NCBI GenBank assembly: GCA_026393655.1
Contig: JAPKZT010000078.1
Location: 1 to 8,158 of the forward strand
Source of the DNA: Actinomycetota bacterium
Lineage (GTDB): Bacteria; Actinomycetota; Acidimicrobiia; Acidimicrobiales; Ilumatobacteraceae
Length of the DNA stretch: 8,158 bases
Reading direction: 5' to 3'
The notes beneath the pieces are model-generated. The model worked only from the letters and a program-made list of their open reading frames with translations, did not search any database and was not told the DNA's origin. Position numbers and translations under genes: made by a program. Shown here in pieces: positions 1 through 6,207 of this stretch; position 1 is the first letter of the stretch, and each line of letters begins with the position of its first letter.

Positions 1-711
1 GGCGCAACACGCAAACCAGGTCTGATGTTTGTGGGTTGGCTCTCGGTCGTGACGATTTTGTTGTCAATTTCTTTGCCATGGTTGGCGCGAAAAAAGAAAC
101 TTCTGTTTGATGGCAATGACAAATGGATAATTTTGCCACTGGTTGGTGTCACTTATTTAATTTTCATAATTCTGATGCGCACCGATCAGTATTCGTGGAC
201 AGACACACCGTATTACTCAATCAAAATGATTTGGCAGATTCTTTTCATTACGATGCCACTTCTAGTTTCGTATTCGGTATTGATCATCGACGCAGCACTA
301 CAAAAGTCGTCGATACCATTTCGCAATTTCGTGAAGTATGGCCTTGTATGCGCAGCGTTAGGGCATATTTTTGTAGGAGCGTATACTCCGCAGGTTGCGA
401 GAGAACACCGAAGCAATATGTGGTTTGCAGATGGCGTCAGCCAAGTTGACTTTGATCAGCCTCAACATCGAATTATCGCTTATTGGAATCTCGATTTTCA
501 AGGTGTTTACGTTGGTAACCGGGTGTTAGATGTAGTCACTGCAACGCGTTTGCCAGTTCGCACGTGGTTTGACGGCGGCCCAACTGAAGTTTGTAAGTTC
601 GTGATCAAAGAAAAAGTTGATGAGATCATTACTGCTCAGGGTGGTGCTGAGTTGATGCAAAAAGCAGGTTGCCCAACAACTGGCGTCACCTACATTGAGA
701 GTCGACCCTAA
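1..711 (+). CDS. Multi-span membrane protein with C-terminal soluble domain, 5' partial
   Basis: I do not recognise the family. The frame is open to the window edge (the codons before the first ATG at 25 read GATRKPGL), so this is probably the C-terminal part of a longer protein and the ATG at 25 need not be the start. Counting from that ATG, four hydrophobic stretches look like membrane helices: about residues 1-21, 34-51, 69-92 and 103-120. The first is followed by the basic loop ARKKK. Residues 121-228 form a polar tail with two cysteines (C190, C216) that could pair if the tail lies outside the cell. The helix-rich body with a soluble tail would fit a polytopic envelope or glycan-handling protein, but no catalytic motif is visible, so no function is given. 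It ends on TAA. No terminator is evident in the 57 bases before the next gene. Confidence 0.8.
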   Translation, partial: GATRKPGLMFVGWLSVVTILLSISLPWLARKKKLLFDGNDKWIILPLVGVTYLIFIILMRTDQYSWTDTPYYSIKMIWQILFITMPLLVSYSVLIIDAALQKSSIPFRNFVKYGLVCAALGHIFVGAYTPQVAREHRSNMWFADGVSQVDFDQPQHRIIAYWNLDFQGVYVGNRVLDVVTATRLPVRTWFDGGPTEVCKFVIKEKVDEIITAQGGAELMQKAGCPTTGVTYIESRP

Positions 712-732
712 AAGTTCTCCACTAATTGCTGT

Positions 733-768
733 CTGAAGACTGTAGCACAGTGTGCTACAGTTAACCAT
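733..768 (+). promoter_or_regulatory. Promoter with palindromic operator of the first toxin-antitoxin operon; likely leaderless start
   Basis: Positions 739-761 are a perfect inverted repeat: arms ACTGTAGCACA and TGTGCTACAGT around one central G. The right arm contains a -10-like hexamer, TACAGT (756-761). Seventeen bases upstream is a weak -35 candidate, CTGAAG (733-738), so the palindrome fills the spacer and the -10. The antitoxin ATG is only 7 bases after the -10, with no Shine-Dalgarno sequence, which fits a transcript starting at or just before the ATG. Phd/YefM antitoxins are known to bind palindromes over their own promoter, so autorepression is the natural inference. Confidence 0.75.
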
Positions 769-1023
769 ATGGCTCAAACAATCTCCCAACGCGAACTTCG
801 CAATGACAGTGGCAAGATCATGCGCCGCCTCGACCAAGGTGAATCTTTCGTCATAACTCGCAACGGTCAGCCAGTTGGTGAACTTACTCCGCTGAGACGG
901 CATCGGTTCGTCTCATGCGACGCGGTGGCTGCAATGTTCTCTTGCGCCCTCGGCATCGACTTCGATCGATTTAGGGCCGATCTTGATGCGCATGCAAGCC
1001 AAGAAATTGAACCCCGCGAATGA
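769..1023 (+). CDS. Phd/YefM-family antitoxin
   Basis: Antitoxin of a type II toxin-antitoxin pair. It is expected to bind and neutralise the PIN-domain toxin encoded just downstream and to repress the shared promoter. The protein has 84 residues, a normal size. Residues 4-42 show the Phd/YefM DNA-binding fold pattern: ISQRELRNDSGKIMRRL, then GESFVITRNGQPVGELTPL. The C-terminal part (about 50-84, with FDRFRADLDAH and an acidic end) is the usual toxin-binding tail. The ATG at 769 is chosen because it sits directly behind the palindromic operator and gives the full N-terminal motif. There is no Shine-Dalgarno sequence, so leaderless translation is likely. The stop TGA (1021-1023) overlaps an ATG at 1020 that opens a 9-codon mini-ORF, not the toxin itself. 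Confidence 0.92.
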   Translation: MAQTISQRELRNDSGKIMRRLDQGESFVITRNGQPVGELTPLRRHRFVSCDAVAAMFSCALGIDFDRFRADLDAHASQEIEPRE

Positions 1024-1059
1024 ACCCTGTAGATGAACCCCGCGAATGAACCAAGTAGC
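1008..1059 (+). repeat. 26-bp tandem duplication at the antitoxin/toxin junction
   Basis: Two adjacent 26-bp units, 1008-1033 and 1034-1059, match at 23 of 26 positions. The first 19 bases of each unit are identical (TGAACCCCGCGAATGAACC). Unit 1 contains the antitoxin stop and an overlapping ATG; unit 2 contains the toxin ATG. The duplication appears to have pushed apart what was once a direct ATGA stop/start overlap, like that of the second module. Confidence 0.9.
1020..1049 (+). other. 9-codon mini-ORF bridging antitoxin and toxin
   Basis: ATG at 1020-1022 overlaps the antitoxin stop as ATGA. It reads MNPVDEPRE and stops at TGA 1047-1049, which overlaps the toxin ATG at 1046 again as ATGA. 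A ribosome could therefore reinitiate twice in relay, from antitoxin to mini-ORF to toxin. The arrangement is visible in the sequence; that it is translated is inference. It is too short to expect a function for the peptide itself. Confidence 0.5.
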
Positions 1060-1465
1060 TGAGAGCCGTCGAGCGCAAGGTCTCCTCGATACATCGGTGA
1101 TTATCGACCTTGAAAAAATAGACCGGGTAAAGTTGCCGATCGATATTGCCGTGAGCGCAATCACAATGGCTGAACTCGCCGCTGGTCCGTTTGCAACAAC
1201 CGATGTCGACGAGCGTGCTCGTCGACAAGATCGTCTTCAACGGGCTGAGGCAATCTTTGATCCTCTTCCCTTCGACATTGAGGCGGCGCGTGCATACGGG
1301 CGAATCTATGCCGCGGTCGCCAACTCAGGGCGAAAGGCTCGAGGTGCGCGTGCCGTAGATCTTTTGATCGCTGCAACCGCCTGTGCTCTCGGGTTGCCAC
1401 TATTTACGAGAAATCCAGACGACTTCAAGGGGCTAGAAAAATTGGTCGAAGTCATCCCAGTGTGA
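1046..1465 (+). CDS. PIN-domain toxin (VapC-like ribonuclease)
   Basis: Toxin partner of the antitoxin just upstream. PIN-domain toxins are Mg2+-dependent RNases that stop growth by cutting specific RNAs, often tRNA or rRNA. The 139-residue protein shows the expected acidic set: D15 in LLDTSVIIDL, E43 in ITMAELAAG, D105 in ARAVDLLIAATA, and D125/D126 in LFTRNPDDF. Length is normal for VapC. The ATG at 1046 is the only usable start before the LLDTS core. It lies 22 bases past the antitoxin stop, and the gap holds the duplicated junction and mini-ORF, so toxin translation probably depends on reinitiation. An unusual perfect inverted repeat (1204-1227) lies inside the gene. The gene is grouped with the Phd-type antitoxin in one operon. 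Confidence 0.93.
   Translation: MNQVAESRRAQGLLDTSVIIDLEKIDRVKLPIDIAVSAITMAELAAGPFATTDVDERARRQDRLQRAEAIFDPLPFDIEAARAYGRIYAAVANSGRKARGARAVDLLIAATACALGLPLFTRNPDDFKGLEKLVEVIPV
1204..1227. repeat. Perfect 11-bp-arm inverted repeat inside the toxin gene
   Basis: TGTCGACGAGC (1204-1214) and GCTCGTCGACA (1217-1227) are exact reverse complements around GT. In the mRNA this could form a 10-bp stem with a CGTG loop, encoding DVDERARRQ. No U-run follows, so it is not an intrinsic terminator. It could be chance helped by the Asp/Glu/Arg codons, a translation-slowing hairpin, or a protein-binding site. Confidence 0.8.
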
Positions 1466-1482
1466 CTCGACGCGCTATAAAA

Positions 1483-1522
1483 TGTTGCCACATTAAAGAA
1501 TAATAGTGGCTACAATTTTGGT
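1483..1522 (+). promoter_or_regulatory. Promoter/operator of the second toxin-antitoxin operon; likely leaderless start
   Basis: TGTTGCCAC (1483-1491) and GTGGCTACA (1506-1514) are inverted repeats matching at 8 of 9 positions across a 14-base gap. The right arm runs into a strong -10-like TACAAT (1511-1516). The antitoxin ATG follows 6 bases later with no Shine-Dalgarno sequence. TTGCCA (1485-1490) resembles a -35, but the 20-base spacing is long. The GCTACA core at the -10 is shared with the operator of the first module, so the layout, though not the exact sequence, is repeated. Confidence 0.6.
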
Positions 1523-1810
1523 ATGGACCTGATAACAAACGACCACAGCATTGAAGTCGGTATTCGCGAACTCAAAAATCAACTGAGCCATTACATCGAC
1601 CAGGTCTGTGCCGGAAAGCAAATCATTGTTACCGAACATGGCAAACCGGTCGCCAGGCTGACCGCGCTTACCGAGGCCGATAATCGTCTGGCGCGATTGA
1701 TTGCATCTGGTGAAGTGCGTGCTGCGGTCAAGCCGAAGAACCCTCGCCCAAGCGGACGTTTAAGGGCAACAGGGTCGGTAAGTGAAATCGTTATCAATGA
1801 GCGCCGATGA
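1523..1810 (+). CDS. Phd/YefM-family antitoxin, second module
   Basis: Antitoxin expected to neutralise the PIN toxin that overlaps its 3' end and to repress the operon. It has 95 residues. The N-terminal Phd/YefM pattern is at residues 10-49: IEVGIRELKNQLSHYIDQV, then GKQIIVTEHGKPVARLTAL. The C-terminal half (about 50-95) is basic and proline-containing (KPKNPRPSGRLR) and ends EIVINERR. It is unlike the first module's acidic tail, so the two antitoxins probably recognise only their own toxins. The ATG at 1523 is 6 bases after the TACAAT hexamer; no better in-frame start lies downstream before the motif. The stop TGA (1808-1810) overlaps the toxin ATG as ATGA, the standard translational coupling for this class. 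Confidence 0.92.
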   Translation: MDLITNDHSIEVGIRELKNQLSHYIDQVCAGKQIIVTEHGKPVARLTALTEADNRLARLIASGEVRAAVKPKNPRPSGRLRATGSVSEIVINERR

Positions 1811-2229
1811 TTACCTACTTTGACACTTCGGCGTTCATCAAACTAATTATCAATGAGATCGGCACCGATGAAGTTGAGTCCTACTGGGATGAAGGTGGCG
1901 ATGTGGCAAGTTGTCAACTAATTGTTGTTGAGTCAACTGCCGCTTTAGTTCGAGCACGTCAAAGTGATCGCATCAGTATTGCAACCTACAACTCGTCTAT
2001 TTCTCTCTTGGATAATCTCTATGCGCGGTTGACGATCGTCAATATCGACGAGAATCTTTTGGCAGATGCGTGTGACGTCACCAAGACAGAGAAACTTCGT
2101 GCATACGACGCTGTTCATCTCGCTTCAGCGCTCAAAATTGGTGCAGACATCTTTGCCAGTGCAGATGTAGACCTGTGTCGTGCGGCAAACCGACAAGGTC
2201 TGAACATCTTCAACCCTGGGATGAACTGA
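1807..2229 (+). CDS. PIN-domain toxin (VapC-like ribonuclease), second module
   Basis: Toxin of the second module, a predicted Mg2+-dependent RNase of 140 residues, typical in length. Acidic PIN positions are present: D6 in YFDTSAFIKL, E42 in LIVVESTAAL, D101 in LRAYDAVHLASAL, and D120 in IFASADVDL. The start is fixed by the ATGA overlap with the antitoxin and by the YFDTS core right after it. The sequence differs clearly from the first toxin (MITYFDTSAFIKL against GLLDTSVIIDL), so the pair is not a recent duplication. The stop TGA lies 42 bases from the end of the convergent minus-strand adhesin gene, with no clear terminator hairpin in between. Confidence 0.93.
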   Translation: MITYFDTSAFIKLIINEIGTDEVESYWDEGGDVASCQLIVVESTAALVRARQSDRISIATYNSSISLLDNLYARLTIVNIDENLLADACDVTKTEKLRAYDAVHLASALKIGADIFASADVDLCRAANRQGLNIFNPGMN

Positions 2230-2271
2230 CCAATCGCCTACATCGAGGGTCATTGCTAAAACTTCTAGCTA
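2230..2271. other. Short convergent intergenic gap
   Basis: Forty-two bases separate the second toxin (plus strand) from the adhesin tail (minus strand). I see no hairpin followed by a T-run on either strand, so no intrinsic terminator can be named and transcription from either side may run into the other. Confidence 0.5.
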
Positions 2272-2940
2272 TTATCCAAAGGCCCGCACTGGCCGCACGG
2301 AGGGCATAAAGCCGTTATAGGGAGATTTTGTTGTGGGGTCCTTTAGGTCTGAGTTCTGAGCGGTGATTTGGTACCACGCGTAGGTGGCGCCGTTCTCAGT
2401 AGAACTCCAATAGCGAGTCGTAAAACCCATGGCACTGGCTCCCGTACCAGAGTTCAAAGTACCACCTGAACAAACTGTGGCATCAGACACCCAAGCCAAA
2501 CCACGTTGCCATTTACACATCTGGTTGAGTTCGCTTTGTGATGGTAGATGCCAATCGGTTTTAGTGCCACCTGCATAAAGGTCAGCATGATAACCTGCAT
2601 AAAGGTCAGCATGATAGATGGCTCCACTTGTGCATGCTGCAACGCCATTTGTTGATGTTGTCGTGTTTGGTCGTCCGTCACCAATTGCTGTTTTCGTAGA
2701 CGCATTTCGCAATGACGTGGTATTGCTGCACCACTTCAATATTGGGTCAACAGTTGATGAACCAGTGGTTTCACCAGTTTGCACAGAGATTCCATTACCC
2801 CAACCTCTCGGGGCGGCTTCAAAATATTTGCATGCGGTATTACAGTCTGAACCTGTTGAAGTGAAGTTTGTTGCAGCAACATAGAACACAACTCCACCGC
2901 CTGGGCCGGTGTCGCCAACGATGCATGTCCCACCTGCGGC
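2272..2940 (-). CDS. Lcl/DUF1566 C-terminal domain segment of the adhesin
   Basis: The 3' segment has 222 codons after the TGA at 2941-2943. It starts AAGGTCIVGDTGPGGGV and continues VFYVAAT, the usual opening of Lcl_C/DUF1566 domains in surface proteins. Counting from the GTG at 2889, other marks are DWHLPSQSELNQM (112-124), YWSSTENG (160-167) and the closing PSVRPVRAF (196-204). Six cysteines (C16, C20, C54, C86, C125, C140), together with one before the GTG, may pair outside the cell. Residues 92-107 are an exact tandem repeat, YHADLYAG twice. Lcl_C domains occur at the C-termini of adhesins such as the Legionella collagen-like protein. The GTG at 2889 would be the only available start after the stop but would cut off the GDTGPGGG motif, so this is best seen as the severed end of the upstream protein. 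It ends on TAA. Confidence 0.8.
   Translation of the reverse strand, partial: AAGGTCIVGDTGPGGGVVFYVAATNFTSTGSDCNTACKYFEAAPRGWGNGISVQTGETTGSSTVDPILKWCSNTTSLRNASTKTAIGDGRPNTTTSTNGVAACTSGAIYHADLYAGYHADLYAGGTKTDWHLPSQSELNQMCKWQRGLAWVSDATVCSGGTLNSGTGASAMGFTTRYWSSTENGATYAWYQITAQNSDLKDPTTKSPYNGFMPSVRPVRAFG
2569..2616. repeat. Perfect 24-bp tandem duplication in the Lcl-domain segment
   Basis: Positions 2569-2592 and 2593-2616 are identical. In frame on the minus strand each copy codes for YHADLYAG, so the duplication adds eight residues without a frame change, just before the DWHLPS motif. Perfect identity suggests a recent event. Confidence 0.95.
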
Positions 2941-5900
2941 TCATGGTGTTAAGTACTTTATGATTACAACGCCAGACCCACCGTTTACCTCCAGACCGCC
3001 GCCGCCCCTGTTGGCTAATGGATTAACAACGGCAGTTCCGTTATAGCAACCGCCACCTAAGTATGAAGCATCAGTAAAGTTGCCGTACCCGCCACAGCCA
3101 TAATTTGTTCCGAAAGTACCACCCGTCACCCCGAAAGCACCGGCACCGTAGGCGAGTGACGTTCCTGAAATACTTGACAAAACACCTGGTCCACCAGTGC
3201 CAGCACGACCATTAACGGTTGACCAGTTTCCAGCCGTTCCTCCGGACATCTGGCCTGCGGCACCGCCAGCACCGCCACCGCCACCGCCAGCACAATCACC
3301 CGCGCCAGGAACACAACCTTCGTTATCAGCAGTATCTAATCCAGATGCGGCGTATGAGATATTGTCACCGACTCCGCTTGCACCTCCCAATGTATCAAAT
3401 TGTGGTGAACTAAAACCGCCGGTACTAGATATTGACGCGAAACTACTTGTCCCACCTTGGGTACCAACTACCAAAACACCCGGAGTTCCAAGACAGCCGC
3501 TCCTTGCCGTGGCAACTGTGCCGCCGAGACCAACAACAACTGTGACGTTAGTTGCAGCAGTTACCGCCGTACTAGAAGTTTGAGTCACGCCGCCGCCGCC
3601 GCCGCCGCGCCCATAACTCCAGTTGCATCCGCCGCTACCGCCGCCACCGCCAGCACCGACGACCAGTGTTTGTACCGTTGTTACGCCGGTTGGCACTACC
3701 CAAGTACATGTGCCCGTGCTAGTGAAACTTAATGTTGTATATCCACCAGAAGTTGAACTTGTTGGTGTGCACGCAGTCGAAGTTGGAGTAATTGTCTGAG
3801 TGGCACTTGTTAAACCAGAAGAGCTATAAGTAATTGTATAACTAGTGTTTAAAGTGCCAGTTATGCCAAGGTTTGAAAATGTGGCTATTCCGCTCACTGC
3901 AGTTGCATTTGTTGTGCCGCTTAAAGTGCCACCCGCGCCAGCTGTAATTGCGGCTGTAACTGTTGCAGTTGAGTTAGTCACAGTATTGCTCGAAACGTCT
4001 TGAATTGTCACAACTGGTTGTGTTGCAAATGTCGCGCCCGACACTGAGCCAACGGCTGAAGTCGTAAGCGAAAGTTTCGTGGCTGAGCCGCACAAGGTAA
4101 TATTCGCGTAACTGTAGGTTGTTGCGCCGGTGGCGAAGCCGTTGTCGGCTGCATTTGTACCGAACTCGACAACCGACTGGTAAGGGCCAGCACTAGGAAA
4201 GTCATTCCATGTCCCAGAACTACCGGAATAGTTCGTTACCGCGTAGTCTTCCGCACCGTTGTAATCATTAGGCTCACCGGTCGCCCAACCCGCGAAATCG
4301 ATGCCATCTGCCGTGTATTTCGAGCCTACTGGCGATGACGTTAAAGACTTTCCAGTCCAAAATTGTTTGCCTGCTTCGGGTGAACCACCACTGGCATCCC
4401 ACTTCCAAGTGCCTTCAACTTGATCGTCAGTTGCACCTATCCAAATATTTGTAGCTGATGCAATGTTGCTACTAATAAAGCTGTTTTCTAGAGTTGAAGT
4501 AATTGTCGCTACGTAGCCTGTCTGACCTTGATAGCTCAATGCTTTTGCAGCATCACGAGCGCCAGTTGTCGCTGTGGTGTAAGTAAGTGTGTTTGTGTTC
4601 AGATAGTAAAAGTGACCGTTGAATGCGTTCAAATAATAACTTGCATTTTCTAACGAGGCGGTGACTTTTACTGAAGTTGAACTCACATTTGCAGAACCAC
4701 CGACATATCTTAAAGTTGCGAGTACAGCATTTACGTTGGCGAGCGTGCCAGTAAATACTGTTGATGTGAAATTTGTGTTGATCGCAACGCTGTACCCAGT
4801 CTTGGCTGTTACTCCGCTGTTAGAAGTTATTTGTAGGTTTCCACCAGTTGGTGCATTCACCAATGCAACTGACACTAGATATGTGCTGCCAGATGCAAGG
4901 CCACCAACTGAGATTCCCGAAAGAGCTGTTGTTGCACTTGTTGTTACACAAGTTGAGGTTGGTGCGGTAACTGCGGCAGCCGTGACTGTTATTGTGACAC
5001 TCGCAGAAGTCACAGATGTTAGGCCACTACTTGCAAAAGTTAGGGTGTATGTTCCTGCGGATGCTGTGAGTGTCAAGTTTGTGAACTCTGCGTAACCACT
5101 TGTTGTTGTCATTGAAGTTGTGCCGGTCAAGGTACCGCCTGACGCCGTGACCGTGATTGTTGTGCCCGTAGTCGTGACCAAATCACCCGAAGAGTTAACA
5201 AGTTTTATTTTCGGGTCGGTGGCAAAAGTTGTTGGAGACTCACCACCCACAGGTTGAGTTTCCATTGCCAGCGCAGTCGCCACGCTTGAAATCGTCACAG
5301 TAGATGCGATGCTTGCCGAAACTGGGCCAGTTAAGCCGAGGTTGTCGATGACGCTGTTTGCTGCGAGTTGCACAATAACTGTGCCGTCAGAGCTGCACAC
5401 GACAGTCAGTGTGAATGTGATGCCGTAAGAGTTTGGTATAGAAAATGTGCACGAGGATGCTGTGCCTGTATTTGTGAAATCACTTGAAGCGAGACTAGAA
5501 ATACGTTCGCTAAATGTCACCGTGTATGAAAGTGTTCGTGACACTGTTGGTGTGGTCGGCACACTGAAACTAACGGTTGGCGCTGAGTTGCTGACAGTCG
5601 TTGTCGTGGCGATACCTGAGATGCCAGGGGTGAACGGTGAAACAGTTGTCGCCGCCAGACGTATCCATCGTCCACGAACTTGAGACAGTGCGAACGGCGG
5701 CTGAGATGTTGCAAGCCTCGGGTCATATGTGAACGATTTGCTGTAACCAGCAGTAGTTGCGCCCGTGACTGCCGTGATTGTGCCTAACGCGCCAAGTTCT
5801 CTTGCCACGATCGCACCGTATAGATAGAGCGGATACGTAGTAGTTGCGCTTGACAAATTCGCAGACGTGGTTTGAACAATGCCTTGACCTGCAGTTAATG

Positions 5901-6207
5901 ATGGGGCGAGAAGTAATGCTTCAATTGTTCTTGATGCTGCACTAAAACCGATGTTGATGTTTCCCGCGGTTGAAACGATGCTCAGCATGTCGTCAACTTG
6001 CGAAGTGAGTTGCAAACTTGAAGTGATTGCAACATCACCCGATGCCGCGATCGTCAACTTGCCGGTCAAACTAGTTGTTTGACTAATTGTTGCCGGGCCG
6101 CTCACATATAACACACCGCTGCTCGGTATTGCAGTAGATGAACCACCATTGAGCGTGTAATTGCTGCCGCTGAGCACGATTGCCGCCGGAGATGTAACCG
6201 CGGTGCT
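2941..6207 (-). CDS. Adhesin middle segment: Ig-like, C-type lectin and glycine-rich domains
   Basis: The open frame itself extends up to 6450, but its first 80 or so residues (MRQVTQSQGR...) are an out-of-frame reading of the pilin segment. True coding starts near residue 82. Counting from 6450: 91-265 is DUF4900-like, with YGAIVARELG and TYDPRLATSQPPF; 290-388 is Ig-like with VTFSERISSLASSDF; 393-489 is Ig-like; 500-600 is a cadherin- or Ig-like beta region with LANVNAVLATLRYVGG. A C-type lectin domain spans 605-765 with WIGATDD, EGTWKW, EPN (726-728), ED (734-735) and WND (748-750). Another Ig-like domain is at 791-889, and a glycine-rich domain at 903-1166 starts TWVVPTGVTTVQTLVVGAGGGGG and ends GGSGVVIIKY. 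It is Thr/Ser/Gly-rich with few charged residues, as expected for a secreted adhesin. It ends on TGA, in frame with the Lcl segment. Confidence 0.88.
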   Translation of the reverse strand, partial: STAVTSPAAIVLSGSNYTLNGGSSTAIPSSGVLYVSGPATISQTTSLTGKLTIAASGDVAITSSLQLTSQVDDMLSIVSTAGNINIGFSAASRTIEALLLAPSLTAGQGIVQTTSANLSSATTTYPLYLYGAIVARELGALGTITAVTGATTAGYSKSFTYDPRLATSQPPFALSQVRGRWIRLAATTVSPFTPGISGIATTTTVSNSAPTVSFSVPTTPTVSRTLSYTVTFSERISSLASSDFTNTGTASSCTFSIPNSYGITFTLTVVCSSDGTVIVQLAANSVIDNLGLTGPVSASIASTVTISSVATALAMETQPVGGESPTTFATDPKIKLVNSSGDLVTTTGTTITVTASGGTLTGTTSMTTTSGYAEFTNLTLTASAGTYTLTFASSGLTSVTSASVTITVTAAAVTAPTSTCVTTSATTALSGISVGGLASGSTYLVSVALVNAPTGGNLQITSNSGVTAKTGYSVAINTNFTSTVFTGTLANVNAVLATLRYVGGSANVSSTSVKVTASLENASYYLNAFNGHFYYLNTNTLTYTTATTGARDAAKALSYQGQTGYVATITSTLENSFISSNIASATNIWIGATDDQVEGTWKWDASGGSPEAGKQFWTGKSLTSSPVGSKYTADGIDFAGWATGEPNDYNGAEDYAVTNYSGSSGTWNDFPSAGPYQSVVEFGTNAADNGFATGATTYSYANITLCGSATKLSLTTSAVGSVSGATFATQPVVTIQDVSSNTVTNSTATVTAAITAGAGGTLSGTTNATAVSGIATFSNLGITGTLNTSYTITYSSSGLTSATQTITPTSTACTPTSSTSGGYTTLSFTSTGTCTWVVPTGVTTVQTLVVGAGGGGGSGGCNWSYGRGGGGGGVTQTSSTAVTAATNVTVVVGLGGTVATARSGCLGTPGVLVVGTQGGTSSFASISSTGGFSSPQFDTLGGASGVGDNISYAASGLDTADNEGCVPGAGDCAGGGGGGAGGAAGQMSGGTAGNWSTVNGRAGTGGPGVLSSISGTSLAYGAGAFGVTGGTFGTNYGCGGYGNFTDASYLGGGCYNGTAVVNPLANRGGGGLEVNGGSGVVIIKYLTP
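3589..3606. repeat. GCC trinucleotide run (6 copies) coding for polyglycine
   Basis: Six uninterrupted GCC units on the plus strand, GGC on the coding strand, give the polyglycine run at about residues 949-954 of the glycine-rich domain. A similar but interrupted Gly tract lies at about 3260-3295. Slippage would change the number of glycines without shifting the frame. Confidence 0.85.

Noticed and set aside
526..903. Minus-strand open frame crossing the first operator and antitoxin
   Set aside because: It is antisense to two better-supported genes and the palindrome, and its translation has no recognisable domain.
2230..2290. Bidirectional terminator between the convergent genes
   Set aside because: No stem followed by a T-run could be found on either strand.
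2941..2943. TGA read as tryptophan (alternative genetic code) or selenocysteine
   Set aside because: Four plus-strand genes end on TGA at sensible lengths and Trp is coded by TGG throughout, so UGA is a normal stop. No convincing selenocysteine-type hairpin follows, and a selenocysteine at this linker makes no functional sense.
2736..2944. Alternative-frame start at the ATGA (2944) after the glycine-rich segment, as a coupled separate gene
   Set aside because: That frame reads Arg/Trp/Cys-rich sequence and stops after about 34 codons, whereas the original frame continues straight into the conserved GDTGPGGG motif.
3255..3300. GC-rich repeats as a CRISPR or regulatory array
   Set aside because: They are codon-level glycine repeats within a long open frame, with no spacer structure.
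4661..5095. Plus-strand open frame antisense to the adhesin (144 codons)
   Set aside because: Its Val/Ala/Thr-rich translation is what the complement of Thr/Ser/Ala-rich coding gives; the minus-strand frame has clear domains here.
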